Assembly: GCA_964426755.1 (NCBI GenBank)
Contig: CAYRRR010000002.1
Location: forward strand, 1-64,000
Source: CAYRRR01 sp964426755
Lineage (GTDB): Bacteria; Patescibacteriota; Saccharimonadia; Saccharimonadales; JAGQNJ01
Direction: 5' to 3'
DNA: 64,000 nt
Under the pieces are notes generated by a model. It was not told where the DNA came from, made no database searches, and worked only from the letters and a program-made list of their open reading frames with translations. The first letter of the stretch is position 1; every line of letters begins with the position of its first letter. Positions 1 through 7,737 of this stretch are shown here, in pieces. The translations under genes and the position numbers were made by a program.

Positions 1-493
1 CAAACAGCGTTTTCTCTGTCTGAGCGGACGCTGTTTTATTTTGTGACATACGATAAGGCCGACAAAAGCGAGAAGTGCTAACACGCCATACGTGGCCACA
101 GTTATAACAGACATAATTTTGTTCATTTTGTTGCAAGCTGTGAGCGGTGCACTGTGGACAGGCGCTCCTAAGGTGCAACCAATCACGATAGGTGTCGAGG
201 CAGTTTTGAATGTAGTCGTTTGGAATAGAGAGCTCGTAAACTTCAGCTAGCTGGTGGGCGTGCTCCCAGGCTGCGCTCTCCATTCTTACCAGGTCTAAAT
301 CAGAACTATAGCCTTGGTGACCCAGCAGGGCATGGCTCAGCTCGTGTAGTATAGTCCAGTATCCTTGTGGTTGCGCCAGCTGTTTTTTTACAAATAAAAT
401 TTGCTGTTTGAGTGGTGACCAACGAAATTGTGTGCCTGGGGCAAAATCAAGCTGCGGGTGGTCTTGCTGCAATCTATGTAGCAGCATTTTCAT
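1..493 (-). CDS. ImmA/IrrE-like zinc metallopeptidase with C-terminal zinc ribbon (3' end outside window)
   Basis: The frame is open for 164 residues and runs off the window edge. It has a gluzincin HELSH motif (H50, E51, H54) and a likely third metal ligand at E72 in MESAAWEH, as in ImmA/IrrE (COG2856) peptidases. A four-cysteine zinc ribbon follows (C112, C115, C129, C132). The ATG at 493 is preceded by AGGAG and overlaps the end of the ROK gene by 20 bases, so the two are probably co-transcribed. ImmA-type peptidases often cleave repressors, but no partner regulator is visible here. An 8-bp inverted repeat (AAACAGCG/CGCTGTTT) at 1-36 may be the terminator reached near the true stop. The substrate is unknown. 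Confidence 0.7.
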   Translation of the reverse strand, partial: MKMLLHRLQQDHPQLDFAPGTQFRWSPLKQQILFVKKQLAQPQGYWTILHELSHALLGHQGYSSDLDLVRMESAAWEHAHQLAEVYELSIPNDYIQNCLDTYRDWLHLRSACPQCTAHSLQQNEQNYVCYNCGHVWRVSTSRFCRPYRMSQNKTASAQTEKTLF

Positions 494-1295
494 GTGCTCC
501 TTTCGCTAGATGGTAGCATCCATAAATGACTGCCTGCTCAGGATGCTTAGCGCCCACTATGGGCGGCACAGGGGTTAACGGTGTCGCGTACTTTTGTAGT
601 TCTTCTTTGAGTAATTTGCCGTACTTATGAAAGTGACTCCCGACACCACCCCCAATAACAATAACTTCTGGCTGAATAATGGCGATCAGGCCATTGATGC
701 CCAGGGCCAAACGGTGTGAAATTTCCTTCCAGGTTTTTTTATTATTTATGTCAGCAGCGATTTTTCCATAGCGTTTTTTGATAGCTTGTCCTGAGGCAAT
801 ATTTTCCCATACCTGCAAGCGGTCATTGTATTGAACTTTCATATGACCAGCTTCGCTGTCAGCAAGCTCTGGATCTATTTTTCCATTAACAATTAGCCCA
901 GCGCTAATACCGGTGCTTACCGTAATGTATAAAACCTTTCTATATTTTTTTCGGATAAGTAGTGCCTCTGATAGGCCTGCAATCTTAGCATCATTTTCAA
1001 GTATAACCGGACAACGAACAATTGCTTTTATATCTTTTTTGATAGTGGTATTCTTCCAGGGTAAATTACCAAATGCGATAACAATACCTTTTTTGCGATC
1101 GATCAAACCTGGAGCGGCTACGGCACACATCTGGAAGATATCAACCGATAATTCCTTAGTGGCTTCCCGTAACTGAGAAATGAACTGAGTATACTCTTTA
1201 GGGGTTTCAAAACGTATCTGTTCATGTAGTTTGCCACTGTTCGTAAAACTCGCCACAAGCGTCTTGGTGCCACCAATATCAATCGCTAAATACAT
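474..1295 (-). CDS. ROK-family sugar kinase (glucokinase-like)
   Basis: A 273-residue cytoplasmic kinase of the ROK/ASKHA fold, expected to phosphorylate a hexose or amino sugar with ATP. The N-terminal phosphate-1 loop DIGGTKT is at residues 6-12. The sugar-binding and catalytic motif LENDAK follows (catalytic Asp near residue 102), with the ROK histidine in EAGHMKV and the adenosine loop VIVIGGGVG near the C-terminus. The usual ROK cysteine zinc motif (CxCGxxGCxE) is absent and there is no DNA-binding domain, so it reads as an enzyme, not a NagC-type repressor. It overlaps the downstream metallopeptidase. Substrate specificity cannot be read from the sequence. Confidence 0.85.
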   Translation of the reverse strand: MYLAIDIGGTKTLVASFTNSGKLHEQIRFETPKEYTQFISQLREATKELSVDIFQMCAVAAPGLIDRKKGIVIAFGNLPWKNTTIKKDIKAIVRCPVILENDAKIAGLSEALLIRKKYRKVLYITVSTGISAGLIVNGKIDPELADSEAGHMKVQYNDRLQVWENIASGQAIKKRYGKIAADINNKKTWKEISHRLALGINGLIAIIQPEVIVIGGGVGSHFHKYGKLLKEELQKYATPLTPVPPIVGAKHPEQAVIYGCYHLAKGAHENAAT

Positions 1296-1423
1296 AACTA
1301 TACTTACACCCCTTGGCTGAAATGTAGCCCAAATAACTTCGCTAATACCCTCAAAAATTGCCCATTCATCTTCCTCTATAGTAGCATGACGGAACGAGAT
1401 TGGGCGCCTATATTGACGCGGTC

Positions 1424-1452
1424 TTTACTTCAACCGGTATAACAGATATAAT
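1424..1452 (+). promoter_or_regulatory. Sigma-70-type promoter of rpsA
   Basis: TTTACT (1424-1429) and TATAAT (1447-1452) are separated by 17 bases. This implies a 5' UTR of about 80 bases before the rpsA GTG. The rest of the 244-base gap between the ROK gene and rpsA shows no other clear element. Confidence 0.6.
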
Positions 1453-1480
1453 AAAGAGAATCTTTCAGGGTAAGTGTGGT

Positions 1481-1496
1481 GGCTTTGAAAAAAGCC
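1481..1496 (+). promoter_or_regulatory. GAAA-tetraloop hairpin in rpsA 5' UTR
   Basis: GGCTTT-GAAA-AAAGCC forms a 6-bp stem capped by a stable GNRA-type loop, between the promoter and the Shine-Dalgarno. Ribosomal protein S1 autoregulates through structured leaders in other bacteria; that role here is inference. Confidence 0.35.
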
Positions 1497-1539
1497 CAGC
1501 TTATCTTGGCGGAAATATATTTTTAAGGAGGCTTTAGAC

Positions 1540-2604
1540 GTGTCTAAAACCGTAACAATGGATGACCTATTAGCGTCATCTGAAATTAAACAACTAAAAG
1601 CTGGTGACGTTATTGAAGGTACCGTTACCGACGTAAAAAAGAACGAGGTCTGGATTGATCTTGGTGCTAATGGCGTTGGCGTGGTACTACGCCGCGAAAT
1701 TAGCGGTGCTCAAAGTCTGGAGAAAGGCAAGCAAGTAACTGTTAGCGTTCTGGAGCCAGAGCTGGACGATGGTTATGTTCTTTTGAGCATGCGTAGGGCC
1801 GCTAAAGACCGAGGTTGGGATGAGCTCAAGCGCTTACAAGAAGAGCAAGAGATCATTGAAATTTATCCTTATGATGCCAATCGCGGTGGTCTACTAATTG
1901 AGGCAGAAGGCATTCGTGGCTTCTTGCCTGTGTCGCAGTTAGCGGCTGGGCATTATCCGCGCGTATCTGGCGCAGACAAAGATGAGATCCTGCAAAAACT
2001 TAACTCGCTCGTAAATAAACCGATTAAGGTGCGCGTGCTAGATGTTAGCAAGAAAGACAACAAGCTCATTGTGTCTGAGAAAGAGGCCGTGCGTGATGAA
2101 TTGCAAGATCGTTTTGCAAAGTTGAAGGTTGGCGATGCCGTGAAAGGGGTCATTACAGGTGTAATAGACTTCGGTGCCTTTGTAAATGTTGACGGGATCG
2201 AAGGGTTAATTCATATCTCTGAAATCTCATGGGAGCGTGTAGAGAATCCAAAAGACTACGTTAAGGTGGGGCAGAATATCGAGGCTAAAATTATTGCCAT
2301 CGATAAAGACCGCTTGTCATTAAGCCTTAAGCAAATGAGTGAGGATCCATGGTTGCACGAAGTTAAAGCCTTTAAAAAGGATGACACGGTTGAAGGTAAG
2401 ATTACACGAATTACACCTTTTGGTGCTTTCGTACAGCTTAGCCCTGCAGTTGAGGCCTTGGTGCATGTATCTGAAATGAGTAATGACGAAAGTGTTGATC
2501 CTGAAAAGCTCTTTCAGCTAAACGAGAAAAAGCAATTTAAGGTAATTGACATTGATGTTGAGGGTCGTAAAATTGCCCTTAGTCTTAAAGACGGTAAGAA
2601 GTAA
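1540..2604 (+). CDS. rpsA: Ribosomal protein bS1
   Basis: A 354-residue protein made of four consecutive S1 (OB-fold) RNA-binding repeats, starting near residues 20, 105, 195 and 280. Repeats 3 and 4 carry the classic GxVxxxxxFGAFV and GLIHISE/ALVHVSE signatures. It holds mRNA on the 30S subunit during initiation. It is shorter than the six-repeat E. coli S1 and closer to the four-repeat form of Gram-positives. The GTG start at 1540 is chosen because AAGGAGG lies nine bases upstream. infB follows 48 bases downstream, making a translation-initiation pair. Confidence 0.93.
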   Translation: MSKTVTMDDLLASSEIKQLKAGDVIEGTVTDVKKNEVWIDLGANGVGVVLRREISGAQSLEKGKQVTVSVLEPELDDGYVLLSMRRAAKDRGWDELKRLQEEQEIIEIYPYDANRGGLLIEAEGIRGFLPVSQLAAGHYPRVSGADKDEILQKLNSLVNKPIKVRVLDVSKKDNKLIVSEKEAVRDELQDRFAKLKVGDAVKGVITGVIDFGAFVNVDGIEGLIHISEISWERVENPKDYVKVGQNIEAKIIAIDKDRLSLSLKQMSEDPWLHEVKAFKKDDTVEGKITRITPFGAFVQLSPAVEALVHVSEMSNDESVDPEKLFQLNEKKQFKVIDIDVEGRKIALSLKDGKK

Positions 2605-2652
2605 CATTAGATAGATATGTAGTAGACGTATCATAAGAAAGGAGCGTGGCAC

Positions 2653-4416
2653 ATGGCAACAATAGAACTCGATGACATGATAACTGTCGGTGACCTCGCC
2701 GAAAAGCTTATGATACCAGTTACGAAGCTTATTGGTGAGCTCATGAAAAACGGTATCATGGTGACCGTTAATGAGCGGATTGATTTTGAGACTGCCCAAA
2801 TTATTACGGGCGAACTGGGGCTGGATGACGTTGAATTAGTGCAAAAGAAACAAGAGGATACTCTTGGCAGCGCAAAACGCATGCGAAGCACGAGTGAAGC
2901 AGCAACCAGCAGACCACCAGTAGTGGCGGTTATGGGACATGTCGATCATGGAAAAACCTCTTTACTTGATGCGATTCGTGACGCTACGGTAGTTAATCAA
3001 GAAGCAGGCGGTATTACGCAACATATTTCTGCCTATCAGGTTGAACATGCAGATCGAAAAATAACCTTTTTAGATACACCAGGGCATGAGGCATTTGCAG
3101 CTCTCAGAGAGCATGGAGCTCAGTTAACCGATCTAGCAATTATCGTGGTGGCGGCTGACGATGGTATTAAGCCGCAAACACTTGAAGCTATCCGTTTTGC
3201 GCAAAAAGCCGGCGTGAAAATGATTTTTGCGTTAAATAAGATGGATAAACCAGAAGCAAACCCCGACCGTGTTAAGCAACAATTGAGCGAACAAAATTTA
3301 CTTCCTGAAGAGTGGGGCGGCGATACCATTATTGTGCCTGTTTCTGCAAAAAGTAGAGAGGGCATTCCTGAGCTACTTGATATGGTTCTGTTGGTAGCAG
3401 ATGTCGAAGACTTAAAAGCGGATGTTGATAGACCGGCACAGGGCTTGGTGATTGAGTCTCACATGGAAAAGGGTCGTGGGCCCGTAGCAATTGCATTGGT
3501 TGAAACCGGAACGCTTAAAAATGGTGATTCGGTTGTGGTGGGTAATACCTATGGGAAGATCCGCAATATTGAGTCAACGACCGGTACGCCTCTACATGAA
3601 GCAGGGCCATCAACGCCGGTAGTTTTAACTGGCTTTCGGACTTTGCCTGAATTTGGCGATGAATTTATAGCGGTAGAGAATGAAAAAGTGGCAAAAAAAA
3701 CCGCTGAAGATAGGGTGCGTAGTTCTAGCAATTCTTCAAAGATGAATGTAAGTACCAGTCATGAGTTGCTGCGTATGATAAACCGTAATATTCAAGTTTC
3801 AGAATTTAATGTAATCGTCAAAGCAGACGTACAAGGTTCGTTAACATCGGTCGTGGACAGTTTAAAGACCCTCGAAAATGAAGAAGTTAGTGTGCGTATT
3901 GTCGGCAGTGGCGTTGGCAACATTACTGAAAATGATCTCCAGTTAGCGAGCACCACCGGTGCAGTAATTTATGGATTTAACGTTACGTTTGCCAATGGTT
4001 TGCGTCAGTATGCGGCACGCGACCATATCCAGGTGCGATTATATAAAATAATTTATGAACTTATTGATGACGTAAAGCAGGAACTCACTAAACTACTCTC
4101 TCCTGAGGTAACCGAGGCTGAACAGGGCCGCTTGGTAGTTAAGGGTGTATTCAAAACCACTAAAACAGAGGTTATCTGTGGCGGTGAGGTCACTAAAGGA
4201 AAGCTAATTGTCCCGGCGCTAGCTAGAATTGAGCGTGATGGTGAGCAACTAGCTGAAGCTGAGGTAGTAGGTCTCAAGCGTGGACCGCAGGATGTAAAAG
4301 AAGTACAGACCGGTGAGATGTGCGGTGTGCTTTTAAAGACATCTGAAAAGCTCGAACTACAAGAGGGCGATCGTATTGAAGTTTACACTCGTCAAGAGGT
4401 TACTCGAACGCTCTAG
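2653..4416 (+). CDS. infB: Translation initiation factor IF-2
   Basis: A 587-residue GTPase that places fMet-tRNA on the 30S subunit and promotes 70S joining. Residues 1-60 are one IF2N domain. The G domain has G1 GHVDHGKTS near residue 95, G3 DTPGHE near 142 and G4 NKMD near 196. Domains II, III and the fMet-tRNA-binding C-terminal domain follow. The long linker that makes E. coli IF-2 about 890 residues is missing, as is usual in reduced genomes. AAAGGAG precedes the ATG. It sits directly after rpsA. Confident from motifs and full domain order. Confidence 0.96.
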   Translation: MATIELDDMITVGDLAEKLMIPVTKLIGELMKNGIMVTVNERIDFETAQIITGELGLDDVELVQKKQEDTLGSAKRMRSTSEAATSRPPVVAVMGHVDHGKTSLLDAIRDATVVNQEAGGITQHISAYQVEHADRKITFLDTPGHEAFAALREHGAQLTDLAIIVVAADDGIKPQTLEAIRFAQKAGVKMIFALNKMDKPEANPDRVKQQLSEQNLLPEEWGGDTIIVPVSAKSREGIPELLDMVLLVADVEDLKADVDRPAQGLVIESHMEKGRGPVAIALVETGTLKNGDSVVVGNTYGKIRNIESTTGTPLHEAGPSTPVVLTGFRTLPEFGDEFIAVENEKVAKKTAEDRVRSSSNSSKMNVSTSHELLRMINRNIQVSEFNVIVKADVQGSLTSVVDSLKTLENEEVSVRIVGSGVGNITENDLQLASTTGAVIYGFNVTFANGLRQYAARDHIQVRLYKIIYELIDDVKQELTKLLSPEVTEAEQGRLVVKGVFKTTKTEVICGGEVTKGKLIVPALARIERDGEQLAEAEVVGLKRGPQDVKEVQTGEMCGVLLKTSEKLELQEGDRIEVYTRQEVTRTL

Positions 4417-4440
4417 GATACCCATAACGACGGTACGCGT

Positions 4441-5835
4441 ATGGAAGATAAAAGTCCGTTTATACCCCAAGAAGCAAAATTTTCAGCTCTTGAAAATTTG
4501 GATGATGACGCACAAGCACCAGAAAAGAAAGACAAAAAGAAAAAAAGTCGATTGTCTGAATGGTTGTCTAAGTTTTTACGACCCAGGGTCGATGAAGACA
4601 CATCGCCAGAGGCTGACAAAAAACGAGAAAAAACATGGCGAGTAACAGAAGCATTTAAAAACCTATTCAGCCGTGCCACTGGGGTTGAAACAGACGAGCT
4701 GCCAGAAGGTGACTCGCCTGAACCCGAGCGCAGTCTTGCTGGTGAACGATCGCTTTATTTTCCATTGACGACCGAGCTATTGCCGAAGCCGGTTGGCGAG
4801 GCGCAGTTGTCTTATGACAAGCCGGCAGAGACTGAGTACCAAGCGTCGGAGTCGGCAACGAAAGACGAAATACCTCTGTACGATGGCAGCGTTGAAGTTC
4901 CACAAGACAATAGTGAGGCTGATAATCCTGACAATGTGACAATCGAGCACAAACCAGATCGCATATCTGATCAAACAAAACCCATTAGTACTATAGAGTC
5001 AACGCCACTGCGAGAACAGCAAGTGTTTACGCCGCATAGACATGAATCGCAACCAAGAGCAGAAAAAGAAGTAGTTGTTGAACGCGGTGGCGGCGGGGGT
5101 GCGGCTCTGCTCGGTTTTGTTGCCGCGGAAACACTAAGTCGTTCACGTGATGCAAAAATTCGACGAGAAGCAGAAGTATTAAAGAAACAAGTCGACCAGT
5201 TGGAAAAGAATCAAACCTTTCAATCGCATGAATTAAATGAGGTACGAGACAAAAACCGTGAGCAAGTTGAGGCATTGCGTGAGCGTCGGCTTGACTCTAG
5301 GAGTGAACGTGAAACGATCATTAATCATAATAAACGTGAAGAGACTCTTACGCAGCCTACGCAAGCACGTGAGACAGTGGTATTCGAACGAGCTGAACGT
5401 GATGATGTCCAACAAAACGAGTCAGCAAAAAGACAGCCAGAACACCGAGGATCTATAGCTAAAGTCCGTACAGAAGCTGTTCCTGAATCGAGGCCGCATC
5501 CAAAAAGTGAAGAGCTCGTATTCGATCAGATCGAACAGGCAGCCGAGCGAGATATTCCGCTTGAGTCCTATTATGAACGCCGGCATGAAGCAAAGGACGT
5601 TCCTACGTCACCACATGTAGCTCCAGCAATGTCAGATGGTGGATATCTTGCCGGAGCAACCAACGTGCCTGATCGATCTGACGCTGTTCTATCGGAAACC
5701 AAACACGCACTCAGCCCTTCTTCTCGTTCGCAAGCTAATGATCTTTATGTGCAAGCAGCCAAGCAGGGCGTATTTGCCGGCCTGATAGCTATTGTTAGTT
5801 TTCTGATAATAGTGTTTATTTGGAGTTTGCGATGA
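4441..5835 (+). CDS. Hypothetical hydrophilic protein with C-terminal membrane anchor
   Basis: 464 residues, not recognised. The first ~200 are highly charged and low complexity, rich in E, D, K and P. A glycine patch (GGGGGAALLGF) near residue 215 is followed by a predicted coiled coil (about 230-285) and a long charged Arg/Glu-rich region. One hydrophobic segment closes the protein (AGLIAIVSFLIIVFIW) with only LR after it, so it looks tail-anchored with its bulk in the cytoplasm. It begins 24 bases after infB and has no good Shine-Dalgarno, so translational coupling to infB is possible. The function is unknown; a scaffold or membrane-tethering role is a guess. Confidence 0.7.
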   Translation: MEDKSPFIPQEAKFSALENLDDDAQAPEKKDKKKKSRLSEWLSKFLRPRVDEDTSPEADKKREKTWRVTEAFKNLFSRATGVETDELPEGDSPEPERSLAGERSLYFPLTTELLPKPVGEAQLSYDKPAETEYQASESATKDEIPLYDGSVEVPQDNSEADNPDNVTIEHKPDRISDQTKPISTIESTPLREQQVFTPHRHESQPRAEKEVVVERGGGGGAALLGFVAAETLSRSRDAKIRREAEVLKKQVDQLEKNQTFQSHELNEVRDKNREQVEALRERRLDSRSERETIINHNKREETLTQPTQARETVVFERAERDDVQQNESAKRQPEHRGSIAKVRTEAVPESRPHPKSEELVFDQIEQAAERDIPLESYYERRHEAKDVPTSPHVAPAMSDGGYLAGATNVPDRSDAVLSETKHALSPSSRSQANDLYVQAAKQGVFAGLIAIVSFLIIVFIWSLR

Positions 5836-5856
5836 AGTTAGTAAGATTGATACAAT
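5827..5856 (+). promoter_or_regulatory. Promoter for the DUF5663-like gene
   Basis: TTGCGA (5827-5832), an 18-base spacer and TACAAT (5851-5856). It overlaps the last codons of the preceding gene and leaves a short UTR that contains the GGGAG ribosome site of the gene at 5876. Confidence 0.45.
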
Positions 5857-5875
5857 AAGACGCAAGGGAGAATAA

Positions 5876-6250
5876 ATGTTTAAACTGGATAATAATTTTT
5901 TAATAGAACTTGGCCTTGGTGACCTACCGCCGCATGAGAAAAACCTTATGCTACGCCATATCTATGATGTACTAGAATTAAACGTAGGGACACGGTTGGC
6001 AGAAAAAATGAGCAACCAACAATTAGAAGAATTTGAGCAACTTATGCCCGCGCAAACTGATACGAACGAACAAAAACAACAAAAAGAAAAAGCCGCTCTT
6101 GGCTGGCTTGAAACTAACTTCCCAAATTATAAGCAAATAGTTGCCGATGAATTAGAAAAGCTTAAAAATGAAATTAAACAGGCGGCACCACAGATTTTAG
6201 CAGCTAGCCAACAATCTCAAGAACAGGCCCCGCCCGCACCAACTGTCTAG
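5876..6250 (+). CDS. Small DUF5663-like protein
   Basis: 124 residues. The N-terminal ~70 (LIELGLGDLPPHEKNLMLRH, then a run ending LEEFEQLM) resemble the helical DUF5663 domain common in CPR genomes; I recall this family from sequence pattern only. The middle is lysine- and glutamine-rich and probably helical. The tail is A/P/Q-rich and disordered. GGGAG lies six bases before the ATG and the gene has its own promoter. It converges on fmt and overlaps that gene's stop by four bases. The molecular function is unknown. Confidence 0.65.
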   Translation: MFKLDNNFLIELGLGDLPPHEKNLMLRHIYDVLELNVGTRLAEKMSNQQLEEFEQLMPAQTDTNEQKQQKEKAALGWLETNFPNYKQIVADELEKLKNEIKQAAPQILAASQQSQEQAPPAPTV

Positions 6251-7173
6251 GGCTTTTTATTATAATAGCCGCTCAGAAATGCTTTGATAGTCATCTCTTT
6301 TTTGCCGGCCGGTTTAAGTTTCTCAATACGCAGTGATCCATTTGAGGTCGCGACTGACAGTGAAGCTGCTTCAGGTGTAACCGTTACATCGCCCGGAGCA
6401 TCATCAGTGCTAATATTTGGGACAGTGTGTGCTTTGGTAATAATGACATCTTTGCCAAATAAAGTTGTGCGACTGCCTGGCCAGTCAAGGTACGCACGTA
6501 TCTCGCGTTCAATTTGTTCTGCAGGTTTATGCCAATCAATAATGCCGTCTTGCTTTGTTAGTTTTCTTGAATAAGTTGCTCTGTCTGGGTGCGGTTGCTG
6601 CCTAGGCTTGACCTCGCCTTTTATATATCTCGGTACATATTCGGCTAATAACTGGTGACTGAGTATGATTAGCAGCTTGGTTAGTTCGGGCGTAGTGATT
6701 GATGCCGGCATAGCAAGAGTTTTTTGGGCAATAAGCTTGCCGGTATCCATACCGGCATCAATAATCATTAAGCTTACACCGGTTTTAGTATCACCTGATA
6801 AAATTGCAAAGCTAATCGGATCGGCGCCGCGCCATCGAGGTAGAAGTGAAAAATGACTATTAATAATTCCAAGTTCAAAATAATTAATGACTTTCTGACT
6901 GACAATAATGCCAAAATCAATTAAAATTGCCACTTCGCTCTTTAGCTGTCGGCTATCAATCAAGTTATCAAGCTCGGCTTTATTTTGAGCCGTAAATGTT
7001 GGTAGCTGGAGCTGCTCGGCAGTTTCAATAACTGGTACTGAGCCTTTGTGATGTGAAGGGCGCGGTTTTGTTATCACTGCTTCGATAGAAAAATCAGCAG
7101 CTAGGAGCCGCAGCGACTCAGCGGCAACCGGTCCGCTACCAAAGAATACTATTGGCTTTGATATCTTTTTCAT
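6247..7173 (-). CDS. fmt: Methionyl-tRNA formyltransferase
   Basis: About 308 residues. It transfers formyl from 10-formyl-THF to Met-tRNA(fMet). The N-terminal FFGSGPVAAESL matches the Rossmann start of the family. The catalytic Asn-His-Asp triad is in INSHFSLLPRWRGADPI and MIIDAGMDTG. A C-terminal tRNA-binding OB domain follows. It overlaps the end of def by 38 bases on the same strand. The ATG at 7173 is used, but a TTG at 7179 is better spaced from GGAGAG and is equally possible. With def, priA and the nearby map gene this forms an N-terminal methionine processing neighbourhood. Confidence 0.93.
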   Translation of the reverse strand: MKKISKPIVFFGSGPVAAESLRLLAADFSIEAVITKPRPSHHKGSVPVIETAEQLQLPTFTAQNKAELDNLIDSRQLKSEVAILIDFGIIVSQKVINYFELGIINSHFSLLPRWRGADPISFAILSGDTKTGVSLMIIDAGMDTGKLIAQKTLAMPASITTPELTKLLIILSHQLLAEYVPRYIKGEVKPRQQPHPDRATYSRKLTKQDGIIDWHKPAEQIEREIRAYLDWPGSRTTLFGKDVIITKAHTVPNISTDDAPGDVTVTPEAASLSVATSNGSLRIEKLKPAGKKEMTIKAFLSGYYNKKP

Positions 7174-7705
7174 AATCAAGTTGGCTTAGCTCTCCGTTCG
7201 CTTCAAGTTTAAAGAAAGCATCAGATTTAGTCTTAATATGATCGATAAATAGCATGCCCTTTGTATGGTCAATTTCATGCTGAAAAATACGAGCCAAGAA
7301 ACCTTCGGCTGTAATTCTAAATTCTTTGCCGTGTTCGTTCAGAGCCTTTACTTTTACCTTTGCGTAGCGGGGTACTTTGCCGTAAATATCTTTTATGCTT
7401 AAGCAGCCTTCAAAGTCTTCAATAATTTTACCCTCATATTTAGTAATTTCAGGATTTATAAAGACGATAAAATTTCGGTTATCTTTATGCTCAGTATCTT
7501 CACGTATGATAACGATACGGAGAAGTTGATCAATTTGAACACCGGCCAAAGCTACGCCAACTTCATGTTCTCGTGCATCTTCCCAGTCTAGGGTGGTTTG
7601 CTTCATGTCCTCGATAATTTGCTTAATATCACTCGAAATGATACCTACTTTTTGTGAACGTTGACGCAAGTGTTCATGGGGCAGGGTGATTAATTTAGAT
7701 TTCAT
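7136..7705 (-). CDS. def: Peptide deformylase
   Basis: 189 residues; removes the formyl group from nascent N-terminal fMet. All three family motifs are visible: a GxGxA-type motif read here as VGVALAGVQ near residue 48, EGCLS (metal-ligand Cys) near 98, and QHEIDH with both His metal ligands and the catalytic Glu near 140. Motif 1 departs from the common GLAAPQ. A hydrophilic insertion between motifs 1 and 2 (REDTEHKDNRN) makes it slightly longer than minimal deformylases. It overlaps fmt downstream and lies 32 bases after priA. Confidence 0.93.
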   Translation of the reverse strand: MKSKLITLPHEHLRQRSQKVGIISSDIKQIIEDMKQTTLDWEDAREHEVGVALAGVQIDQLLRIVIIREDTEHKDNRNFIVFINPEITKYEGKIIEDFEGCLSIKDIYGKVPRYAKVKVKALNEHGKEFRITAEGFLARIFQHEIDHTKGMLFIDHIKTKSDAFFKLEANGELSQLDYEKDIKANSILW

Positions 7706-7737
7706 TGCTTCGGCATATTATAGACTATAATGGTCTT

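Noticed and set aside
4667..4978. Antisense open frames inside the charged tail-anchored protein gene
   Set aside because: Shadow frames from a Glu/Lys-rich coding sequence; no start signals.
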